8,387 bases of DNA from Acidimicrobiia bacterium (lineage in GTDB: Bacteria > Actinomycetota > Acidimicrobiia > Acidimicrobiales > Acidimicrobilacustridaceae). This document shows positions 1-5,663 of this stretch, piece after piece (position 1 is the first letter of the stretch; each line of letters opens with the position of its first letter). A program made the translations under genes and the position numbers. Under the pieces are notes generated by a model. The model saw only the letters and a program-made list of their open reading frames with translations. It made no database searches and had not been told where the DNA came from. Where the stretch lies: assembly GCA_018882825.1 (NCBI GenBank), contig VERC01000093.1, positions 1-8,387 of the forward strand, read 5' to 3'.

Positions 1-1706
1 TGCGGACGTACCGACGGCTGCTCGTGGTGCTGGTGGTGCTCCAGTTGGTGGACGCCACCTGCACCATGATCCTGCCGACCATCAACGAGATGCTGATCGA
101 CGACGGCATCCTCACCGGCGACACCGCCTACATCTGGAAGATGGGCGCGATCATGCTGGCCATCTCGCTGGTCCAGGGCGTGTTCGGCGTCGGGGCGATG
201 TGGTACGGCTCCCGGGCCGGACTCGGCTTCGGCCGCGATGTCCGCGACGACCTGTTCGCCAAGGTCACGTCGTTCTCGTCGCGCGAGGTGGACCGATTCG
301 GTGCGCCGTCGCTCATCACCCGCATCACCAACGACGTGCAGCAGATCCAGATGCTGGTGGTCATGCTGCTCACGATGGTGATCTCCGCGCCCATCACCAT
401 CATCGTCGGGTTCATCCTCGCCTTCCGTGAGGACGGTCCGCTGTCGCTGGTGCTGGTGGCGGCCGTACCGATGCTGTTGCTCATCATGGGCGGGATCATC
501 GGCAACGTCGTGCCCCAGTTCCGGACCATGCAGATCCGTATCGATCGAATCAACGCCGTGCTGCGTGAACAGATCGTGGGCATGCGCGTGGTGCGGGCCT
601 TCGTGCGCGAACCACTCGAGACGGAGCGTTTCGACGAGGCCAACGCCGACCTCACCCGCACCGCCACCATCGCCAGTCGACTGATGTCGATGATGTACCC
701 GTCGGTGATGTTCGTGATGAACGTCTCCAGCGCCGCGGCCGTGTGGGTGGCCGGCGATCGCATCGGTGCCGGCGAGATGAACGTGGGCGCGCTCATCGCC
801 TTCCTCACCTATCTGGTGCAGATCCTCATGGCCGTGATGATGACGACCTTCGTGTCGGTGCTGTGGCCCCGCGCCGCGGTGTGCGCCCAGCGCATCGACG
901 AAGTGCTGGCCACCGACACCTCGGTGGTGATCGCCGACGATCCCGTCACTGAACTCCCTCGAACCGGAACGGTGGAGTTCCGCAACGTCGGCTTCATCTG
1001 GCCCGGCGCCGAGGAGTCGGTGCTCGACGACATCTCGTTCATCGCCCGACCGGGCACGACCACCGCCATCCTCGGCTCGACCGGCTCGGGCAAGACCACT
1101 CTGGTCAACCTCATCCCCCGACTCATCGACGCCACCTCCGGCGCGGTGCTCGTCGACGGCGCCGATGTGCGCGACCTGCATCCCGAGGTGCTGTGGCGGC
1201 GGGTGGCGGTGGTGCCCCAGCGGCCCTATCTGTTCACCGGCACGGTCGCCTCGAACCTGCGCTTCGCTGACGGCGACGCCACCGACGCCGATCTGTGGAC
1301 GGCCCTCGAGATCGCCCAGGCCGCCGATTTCGTGCGGGCCATGCCCGACGGCATCGACTCATCCATCTCCCAGGGCGGCACCAACGTGTCGGGCGGCCAG
1401 CGCCAACGTCTCGCCATCGCCCGGGCCCTGGTGCGCAAGCCCGACGTGTACGTGTTCGACGACTCGTTCTCGGCCCTCGACCTGGCCACCGATGCCCGTC
1501 TGCGCGCTGCGCTGGCCCCGGTGACACAGCAGGCGGCGATGATCATCGTCGCCCAGCGGGTCTCCAGTATCCGCCTCGCCGACCAGATCCTCGTGCTCGA
1601 GTCGGGTCGTTTGGTGGGCAGGGGCACGCATCACGAGTTGCTGGACTCGTGTCCCACCTACCTGGAGATCGTCGAATCGCAGATGTCGGCCGAGGAGGCG
1701 GCATGA
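1..1706 (+). CDS. ABC exporter subunit A (permease-ATPase half-transporter), 5' end outside window
   Basis: Half-transporter of the type IV (ABCB-like) exporter class: an N-terminal six-helix membrane domain followed by a nucleotide-binding domain. The frame is open to the left edge (first full codon at base 3, reading RTYRRLL), and relatives begin a few residues earlier, so the true start lies upstream and the GTG at 24 is not the start. Visible motifs: Walker A GSTGSGKT (1074-1097), Q-loop Gln (1218), signature VSGGQ (1386-1400), Walker B ending FDD (second Asp at 1461), D-loop SALD. The residue after the Walker B Asp is Asp, not the catalytic Glu, and the switch His is Gln (AQR, codon 1554). 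These are the known marks of the degenerate half of a heterodimeric exporter. It overlaps the next gene by ATGA, so the two are coupled and surely form one complex. Substrate unknown; drug or lipid export is only a family-level guess. Confidence 0.95.
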   Translation, partial: RTYRRLLVVLVVLQLVDATCTMILPTINEMLIDDGILTGDTAYIWKMGAIMLAISLVQGVFGVGAMWYGSRAGLGFGRDVRDDLFAKVTSFSSREVDRFGAPSLITRITNDVQQIQMLVVMLLTMVISAPITIIVGFILAFREDGPLSLVLVAAVPMLLLIMGGIIGNVVPQFRTMQIRIDRINAVLREQIVGMRVVRAFVREPLETERFDEANADLTRTATIASRLMSMMYPSVMFVMNVSSAAAVWVAGDRIGAGEMNVGALIAFLTYLVQILMAVMMTTFVSVLWPRAAVCAQRIDEVLATDTSVVIADDPVTELPRTGTVEFRNVGFIWPGAEESVLDDISFIARPGTTTAILGSTGSGKTTLVNLIPRLIDATSGAVLVDGADVRDLHPEVLWRRVAVVPQRPYLFTGTVASNLRFADGDATDADLWTALEIAQAADFVRAMPDGIDSSISQGGTNVSGGQRQRLAIARALVRKPDVYVFDDSFSALDLATDARLRAALAPVTQQAAMIIVAQRVSSIRLADQILVLESGRLVGRGTHHELLDSCPTYLEIVESQMSAEEAA

Positions 1707-3595
1707 GCGACGAGTTGACCAACACCGGCGGCGGTCAGACCGAGACGCAGCGCAAGGCCCAGGAACAGGCCCGCATGGCCGGCGGTCCGCGCATGGGCAG
1801 CGCCGCAGTGCCGGTGGAGCGCTCACGGGACCTGCGCAACTCCACGCTGCGGATGATGTCGTGGATGCGACCCGACTGGTTCAAGCTCGGCCTCGTGTTC
1901 ATGCTGGCCGTGGCCAGCGTGGTGCTGTTCGTGTTGGGCCCGAAGATCCTCGGCAACGCCACCACCGAGATCGTGCGCGGCGTCATGTCACCGGCCGGTA
2001 TCGACTACCCGGCCCTGCACCGCACCCTCCTGATCGTGGCCGGGCTGTACGTGGGTTCGGCGGTGCTGGCCTACGCCCAGGGTCTGCTGCTGGCCGGCAT
2101 CATCCACCGGGCGATGCGCCGGGTGCGCGCCGCGGTGGAGGACAAGATCAACGCCCTCCCCCTCGGTCACATCGACCGCTCCCCTCGTGGCGATCTGCTC
2201 AGTCGGGTCACCAACGACATCGACAACATCGCCCAGAGCCTGGCCCAGACCTCGTCGATGATCACCACCTCGGTGCTCACCGTCGTCGGTGTGTTCGTGA
2301 TGATGCTCACCATCTCGGTGCTGCTCACCGTGATCGCCGTGTCGACGGTGCCGATCACGATCTGGTTGGTGCGCGTCATCGCCGCCCGTTCCAAGAAGCG
2401 GTTCATCGCCCAGTGGTCACACACCGGCTCGCTGAATGCCCAGGTGGAAGAGGCCTTTGCTGGTCACGCACTGGTGAAGGTGTTCGGTCAGCAACAGCAG
2501 GTGCAGCAGCGCTTCCGTGACACCAACGACGAGCTCTACACCGCGGCGTTCGGCGCCCAGTTCATGTCCGGCCTGGTGGCCCCGACGATGATGGTGCTGT
2601 CCAACATCAACTACGTGATGATCGCCGTGGTCGGCGGTCTGCGCGTGGCGTCGGGCAATCTCAGCATCGGCGACATCCAGGCGTTCATCCAGTACTCACG
2701 CCAGTTCACCCAGCCCATCAACCAGCTGGCGTCGATGTTCAACACGTTCCAGTCGGGCATCGCCTCGGCCGAGCGGGTGTTCGAACTGCTCGACGTCGAC
2801 GAGCAGAGCCCGGACCCGGCCGACCCGGTGGTGGTGGCCGACCCGCGCGGTCGAGTGGAGTTCGACAAGGTGTCGTTCTCGTACTCGAAGACCGAGCCGC
2901 TCATCACCGATCTGTCGCTGATCGCGGAGCCGGGTGAGACGATCGCCATCGTCGGTCCCACCGGCGCGGGCAAGACCACGCTGGTGAACCTGTTGATGCG
3001 CTTCTACGACATCGATGCCGGCGTGATCCGTCTCGACGGGGTCGACACCGCCACGATGCGTCGTGACGACCTGCGCAGCGAGATCGGCATGGTGCTGCAG
3101 GACACGTGGCTGTTCAGCGGCACCATCTACGACAACCTCGCCTACGGCAACCTCGATGCCACTCCGGAACAGATCTTCGCCGCCGCCCGGGCCACGCACG
3201 TCGACCACTTCGTGCGGTCGATGCCCCACGGCTACGACACGGTGCTCGACGACGAGGCGTCCAACCTGTCGGCCGGCGAGAAGCAGTTGCTCACCATCGC
3301 CCGGGCCTTCCTCGCCGATCCGACCATCCTCATCCTCGACGAGGCCACCAGCTCGGTCGACACCCGCACCGAGGTGCTGATCCAACAGGCCATGCGAGCG
3401 CTGCGCACCAACCGCACGTCGTTCGTGATCGCCCACCGGCTCTCCACCATCCGCGATGCCGACACGATCCTGGTGATGGAGCAGGGTCGGATCGTCGAAC
3501 AGGGTGACCACGAGCAGTTGCTGGCCGCCGGTGGGGCCTATTCCCGTCTCTACAACGCGCAGTTCGCTGCGGCCGCCGTCGATCTCGACGCCTGA
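1703..3595 (+). CDS. ABC exporter subunit B (permease-ATPase half-transporter)
   Basis: Partner half-transporter of 630 residues. The ATG at 1703 overlaps the stop of subunit A and has GAGGAGG four bases upstream (1692-1698). A polar, Gly-rich N-terminal extension of about 50 residues precedes six membrane segments and the ATPase domain. Walker A is GPTGAGKT (residues 418-425), Q-loop Gln 466, Walker B ILILDE with catalytic Glu 547, and switch His 578 (AHRLSTI). The signature is LSAGEKQ (522-528) instead of LSGGQ. In the head-to-tail ATPase dimer the intact Walker A/B/His set here faces the normal VSGGQ of subunit A, giving the hydrolytic site, while this altered signature faces the degenerate set of subunit A. 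This is the arrangement known for heterodimeric exporters such as TM287/288 and BmrCD. The cargo is not readable from sequence. Confidence 0.96.
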   Translation: MSDELTNTGGGQTETQRKAQEQARMAGGPRMGSAAVPVERSRDLRNSTLRMMSWMRPDWFKLGLVFMLAVASVVLFVLGPKILGNATTEIVRGVMSPAGIDYPALHRTLLIVAGLYVGSAVLAYAQGLLLAGIIHRAMRRVRAAVEDKINALPLGHIDRSPRGDLLSRVTNDIDNIAQSLAQTSSMITTSVLTVVGVFVMMLTISVLLTVIAVSTVPITIWLVRVIAARSKKRFIAQWSHTGSLNAQVEEAFAGHALVKVFGQQQQVQQRFRDTNDELYTAAFGAQFMSGLVAPTMMVLSNINYVMIAVVGGLRVASGNLSIGDIQAFIQYSRQFTQPINQLASMFNTFQSGIASAERVFELLDVDEQSPDPADPVVVADPRGRVEFDKVSFSYSKTEPLITDLSLIAEPGETIAIVGPTGAGKTTLVNLLMRFYDIDAGVIRLDGVDTATMRRDDLRSEIGMVLQDTWLFSGTIYDNLAYGNLDATPEQIFAAARATHVDHFVRSMPHGYDTVLDDEASNLSAGEKQLLTIARAFLADPTILILDEATSSVDTRTEVLIQQAMRALRTNRTSFVIAHRLSTIRDADTILVMEQGRIVEQGDHEQLLAAGGAYSRLYNAQFAAAAVDLDA

Positions 3596-3654
3596 ACGCC
3601 GCCGACGTCACGATCACCGTCCCGGTCACCATCACGATCACGTGCACGACCCGA

Positions 3655-3684
3655 TTGGTGCTGGCACCCGATCGATGTCACACT
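3655..3684 (+). promoter_or_regulatory. possible promoter of the cold-shock gene
   Basis: TTGGTG (3655-3660) and CACACT (3679-3684) are separated by 18 bases and lie in the 142-base gap between the exporter operon and the cold-shock gene. A start site about seven bases after the second box would give a leader of about 46 bases that includes the hairpin at 3695-3711. The -10 box is a poor match to TANNNT, so this is only a candidate. No clear stem-loop terminator for the exporter operon is visible in the gap. Confidence 0.25.
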
Positions 3685-3694
3685 GATGGTGCGG

Positions 3695-3711
3695 TCGGGC
3701 AAGTGGCCCGA
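3695..3711 (+). promoter_or_regulatory. leader hairpin upstream of the cold-shock gene
   Basis: TCGGGC (3695-3700) and GCCCGA (3706-3711) form a perfect six-pair stem around the five-base loop AAGTG. Two more pairs are possible if G3712 bulges out. The stem ends 26 bases before the ATG at 3738 and has no T-run after it, so it is unlikely to be a terminator. Structured leaders that control translation with temperature are known for cspA-type genes in other bacteria. A similar role here is inference. Confidence 0.4.
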
Positions 3712-3737
3712 GCCGTATGAATCGAAATCAGAGAAAA

Positions 3738-3938
3738 ATGACTACAGGTACCGTGAAGTTCTTCAATTCCGAGAAGGGCTTCGGCTTCATCTCACGCGAG
3801 CAGGGCGACGACGTGTTCGTCCACTTCTCCAACATCGAAATCGACGGGTACAAGACCCTCGACGAAGGCCAGAAGGTCGAGTTTGAGGTGGCCCCCGGCC
3901 GCAAGGGCGAAGAGGCCCTCAAGGTCCGCCCCGTCTGA
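3738..3938 (+). CDS. CspA-family cold-shock protein
   Basis: A 66-residue single cold-shock domain, an OB-fold that binds single-stranded RNA and DNA in the cytoplasm and acts as an RNA chaperone or antiterminator in studied relatives. The protein begins [10 protein letters not shown] and carries both RNA-binding motifs: RNP1 KGFGFI (residues 13-18) and RNP2 VFVHF (26-30). The length matches the family. I chose the ATG at 3738 because family members start within a few residues of GTVK. An in-frame ATG at 3717 would add seven residues and has no ribosome binding site. The purine run AGAGAAAA just before 3738 may serve as a weak one. Phe replaces the usual Trp in KWFN, a common variant. The stem-loop at 3961-3987 probably ends its transcript. 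Whether it is cold-induced or constitutive cannot be told. Confidence 0.95.
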   Translation: MTTGTVKFFNSEKGFGFISREQGDDVFVHFSNIEIDGYKTLDEGQKVEFEVAPGRKGEEALKVRPV

Positions 3939-3960
3939 TCGACCCCGATCGCGAAGGACG

Positions 3961-3987
3961 ACTGCCGCCGGCCCCGCCGGCGGCAGT
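3961..3987 (+). terminator. strong stem-loop after the cold-shock gene
   Basis: ACTGCCGCCGGC (3961-3972) pairs perfectly with GCCGGCGGCAGT (3976-3987) around a three-base CCC loop, a very stable 12-pair stem. It starts 22 bases after the cold-shock stop codon. Only TT follows, so the T-run of a classical intrinsic terminator is missing; such stems are common at actinobacterial gene ends. It could also act as a 3' RNA-stabilising stem and let some transcripts continue into the NYN gene. Confidence 0.75.
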
Positions 3988-3994
3988 TCCGCGT

Positions 3995-4026
3995 CCGGGC
4001 CCGGGCCCGGTGTCACAGGCACCTGT
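3995..4026. repeat. two short palindromes between the cold-shock and NYN genes
   Basis: Bases 3995-4010 are CCGGGCCCGGGCCCGG, a perfect self-complementary 16-mer. Bases 4015-4026 are ACAGGCACCTGT, a pair of five-base arms around CA. Both lie 45-76 bases before the NYN start codon. The second could be an operator for a dimeric regulator of the NYN gene; the first could extend the terminator structure or be chance in G+C-rich sequence. No convincing promoter boxes are visible beside them. Confidence 0.3.
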
Positions 4027-4070
4027 CAGATTCGTTGTTCCTGTAGACCCATCGCCCCGAAGGAGGCCCC

Positions 4071-4538
4071 ATGCCCGCCCGTGCCCACCACATCGTCGAC
4101 ATCGAGAACCTGCTCGGCCTGACCCACGGTCAGCCCGTGGCTCCTGCCGCCGGGCCCCTTTACCGGGCCGTGGCCGGCGTCGGCCCGAACGATCTGCTCA
4201 CCGTGGCCGCCGACCGGTCCCGTGCCTTCGAGGTCCGTGCGGCCTTCCCGGGGGCCGAGGTGCGGTGGGGTGCCGGTCCCGACGGGGCGGATCTGGCCCT
4301 GCTCGCCGCCGCCGACGTGGATCTGCTGGCCCGCCGGTTCGACACCCTGGTCATCGGCAGTGGTGACCACCTGTTCTGGGATCTGGCCTACCGGGCTCGG
4401 GTCGCCGGGCTGAAGGTCGTCGTGGTGTCACGGCCGAGGGGACTCAGCCGGGTGCTCGCCTCCCAGGCCGACGAGGTGATCGCCATGGCGTCACTGGTCG
4501 ACGGCGGTCTGCCGCCCGGCCTCACCACCGCCGCCTGA
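4071..4538 (+). CDS. NYN-domain (PIN-like) predicted ribonuclease
   Basis: A 155-residue protein that fits the NYN fold, a PIN-like metal-dependent RNase domain. The expected acidic positions are present: D10 in VDIENLL with N13, D74 in GADLALL, and D99 in VIGSGDHLFWDLA. These are followed by the typical GLKVVVVSRP strand, LSRVL and QADE. The domain fills the whole protein, with no partner domain. The start at 4071 is supported by GAAGGAGG (4059-4066), four bases upstream. It lies 132 bases after the cold-shock gene in the same direction, with a strong stem-loop between, so it is probably a separate or only partly shared transcript. Its last 48 bases overlap the 3' end of the HEPN gene on the other strand. 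The RNA target is unknown, and binding without cleavage remains possible. Confidence 0.8.
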   Translation: MPARAHHIVDIENLLGLTHGQPVAPAAGPLYRAVAGVGPNDLLTVAADRSRAFEVRAAFPGAEVRWGAGPDGADLALLAAADVDLLARRFDTLVIGSGDHLFWDLAYRARVAGLKVVVVSRPRGLSRVLASQADEVIAMASLVDGGLPPGLTTAA

Positions 4539-4928
4539 ACGACGCGCCGCATCCAGCAGCGCGAGCGCAGCGCGCCGAGCCCTGAGTCGGTCAGATGTTG
4601 CCGACACCCGGCTTCCGTAGCCCGAGGCTGTCTTCAATCCGAGGAGAACCCGAAGAGGTTGCTCGAGTCGGTGATCCGCGCGTCGGATGAGTTTCACCGC
4701 GTCCGAGTGCGATCGACCCGTTGAATGAACTCCGAGCCGGCGACAACAGACGACATCAGATGCAGCAATTCCGGCCAAGACGCTCAGGCTGATGAATGCA
4801 TCCACATGGCTGCTGTCATCTGCATGCTCATCGAGGAGCAAGGCCGCCGACCAGAACTGTTCCGCCTTGGCCAGTCGTCCGATCGCCACCTCGACCGGAC
4901 ACTTCTTCGTCGTCAGATCAGCGACCAC
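4491..4928 (-). CDS. HEPN-domain protein, likely toxin of an MNT/HEPN module
   Basis: A mostly helical 145-residue protein resembling HEPN proteins paired with MNT nucleotidyltransferases. Recognisable segments are FWSAALLLDE (25-34), AGIAASDVVCCRRLG (52-66), GRSHSDAVKLI (71-81) and LLGLKTASGYG (95-105), followed by a long helix rich in Ala and Arg. HEPN toxins are RNases that use an R-x4-6-H motif. Here R63-x4-H68 fits the spacing, but I cannot tell whether it is the catalytic pair, and R72/H74 may be the conserved residues instead. The GTG start at 4928 overlaps the end of the MNT gene by 11 bases, so translation is coupled. No strong ribosome binding site is visible, and a second GTG at codon 14 is an alternative start. 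The C-terminal tail (GGGGEAGRQ) lies in the overlap with the NYN gene and is unlikely to be part of the fold. Confidence 0.75.
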   Translation of the reverse strand: MVADLTTKKCPVEVAIGRLAKAEQFWSAALLLDEHADDSSHVDAFISLSVLAGIAASDVVCCRRLGVHSTGRSHSDAVKLIRRADHRLEQPLRVLLGLKTASGYGSRVSATSDRLRARRAALALLDAARRSGGGGEAGRQTAVDQ

Positions 4929-5556
4929 CTCGTCGACGACTCCCGAGTCGAGTGAAGTACTCCAAGGGGCCAGCGAGGACGATGCCGTCGCGGGCGATGT
5001 CGATCAGCACCTTGGCACCACCGCGGACTCCCGAGCGACAGTCATCCGACCCCATTTCCAGTACTCGGGTGTCGTTGCCCGTCCAGACCGAGACCTGATC
5101 TTCGAGATCGGCGATCTGCTCTCGCCAGGATGTCGACTCGGAATCGATCCGCTGCGGGCGAACGACGAAGAGGTCGAGGTCACTCCCGGCGCGCATGGTT
5201 CCCTTCGCTCCCGATCCGAAGAGCGCCGCGAACTCGGCGGGTTCTGACCAACCCTCGAAAAGGACTCGCAATCGGACGATCAGTTCCTCACCGAGGGCAG
5301 CGAGCGAGACGATGGGGCCTGCGGCCAGATGTCGTCGATTCAACCGATAGACACCCGCCCGACCCACGACCCGTCGTTCGACGACGCCCTGCTCGACCAG
5401 ACGATCGAGGGAAGCGCGTATCCCCTCGACCGAACGGTGGGCACTCAGCCGCTGGATCTCGGGGGGCGTGAACTCGGCATCGGCGCGAGCCAGGACCGTG
5501 AGAACGTCTCCGTCGACAGCCGACGTGACCGTGAGAAATGGTCGATGCAACTGCAT
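4918..5556 (-). CDS. winged-helix + nucleotidyltransferase (MNT) protein, likely antitoxin and autoregulator
   Basis: A 212-residue fusion. Residues about 14-75 look like a winged helix-turn-helix (TPPEIQRL, then SVEGIRASLDRLVEQGVVERR and a short wing ending VYRLN). Residues about 90-200 form a minimal nucleotidyltransferase with the exact G-S-x10-D-x-D motif (G114, S115, D126, D128) in LFGSGAKG...SDLDLFVV; E167 may be the third carboxylate. In studied MNT/HEPN pairs such as MntA/HepT the transferase AMPylates and silences the HEPN RNase; the same role here is inference. The open frame extends to 5655, but I place the start at the ATG 5556-5554, because a TAGTAT box lies exactly seven bases before it and the upstream extension has no domain. 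Two inverted repeats at this start are natural sites for the winged helix. The downstream HEPN gene overlaps it by 11 bases. Confidence 0.85.
   Translation of the reverse strand: MQLHRPFLTVTSAVDGDVLTVLARADAEFTPPEIQRLSAHRSVEGIRASLDRLVEQGVVERRVVGRAGVYRLNRRHLAAGPIVSLAALGEELIVRLRVLFEGWSEPAEFAALFGSGAKGTMRAGSDLDLFVVRPQRIDSESTSWREQIADLEDQVSVWTGNDTRVLEMGSDDCRSGVRGGAKVLIDIARDGIVLAGPLEYFTRLGSRRRGGR
5545..5556. promoter_or_regulatory. inverted repeat over the MNT start codon
   Basis: ATGCAACTGCAT is a perfect palindrome with five-base arms around AC. On the minus strand its first three bases are the MNT start codon. It is one base away from the second inverted repeat at 5558-5571. In a leaderless transcript it would be the extreme 5' end, so a bound repressor would block both initiation and the start codon. 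Confidence 0.5.
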
Positions 5557-5571
5557 AGGTAGAATACTACC
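5557..5571 (-). promoter_or_regulatory. leaderless -10 box within an inverted-repeat operator of the MNT/HEPN module
   Basis: On the minus strand TAGTAT (plus coordinates 5564-5569) matches TANNNT, and seven bases separate it from the MNT ATG, the spacing seen for actinobacterial leaderless transcripts. The box is embedded in GGTAG-4-CTACC (5558-5571). A protein bound to this repeat would exclude RNA polymerase. I see no good -35 box. Autoregulation by the winged helix of the MNT protein is inferred from position and not shown. Confidence 0.55.
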
Positions 5572-5650
5572 GATAAACGTGAAATTTCCCCTGAAGGCGA
5601 TCGGGCACAAAGGTCGCGTTGACGACGCGCCGGTGGGGTGCCCCGTCAGG

Positions 5651-5656
5651 CACACT
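5651..5656 (+). promoter_or_regulatory. weak possible -10 box of the flavin reductase gene
   Basis: CACACT lies exactly seven bases before the ATG at 5664, the same spacing as TAGTAT before the MNT gene and TAGTGT before the methyltransferase gene. It matches only the A and last T of TANNNT. TTGACG at 5619-5624 looks like a -35 box but is 26 bases away, too far to pair with it. No ribosome binding site precedes the ATG, which favours a leaderless message. Confidence 0.25.
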
Positions 5657-5663
5657 CGTGCGC

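Noticed and set aside
1295..1702. Upstream extension of the subunit B reading frame to 1295
   Set aside because: It runs inside the ATPase domain of subunit A in another frame and reads as low-complexity Arg/Gly/Pro sequence. The ATG at 1703 has a good ribosome binding site and the normal family N terminus.
2696..3511. 271-codon open frame antisense to subunit B
   Set aside because: It lies wholly within a confidently assigned gene. Its Val-, Arg-, Asp- and Gly-rich composition is typical of the complement of a G+C-rich gene, with no recognisable domain.
3504..3686. Small open frame ending in a His-rich stretch (HDHRPGHHHDHVHD)
   Set aside because: It is suggestive of a metal-binding peptide, but it begins inside subunit B in another frame, has no ribosome binding site, and the His run comes from short repeats of CACGATCAC-like sequence.
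3717..3737. Earlier ATG for the cold-shock protein
   Set aside because: It would add MNRNQRK to a protein whose family starts right before GTVK, and no ribosome binding site precedes it.
4725..5247. Plus-strand open frames opposite the MNT and HEPN genes
   Set aside because: The minus strand carries the exact GS-x10-DxD motif and a promoter. The plus frames have no family resemblance.
5619..5624. TTGACG as the -35 box of the flavin reductase gene
   Set aside because: It resembles the consensus, but no -10 box lies 16-19 bases downstream; the nearest candidate is 26 bases away.
5557..5655. Longer MNT protein starting at 5655
   Set aside because: The extra 33 residues have no domain character and overlap the operator and promoter region; the TAGTAT-7-ATG geometry supports the start at 5556.
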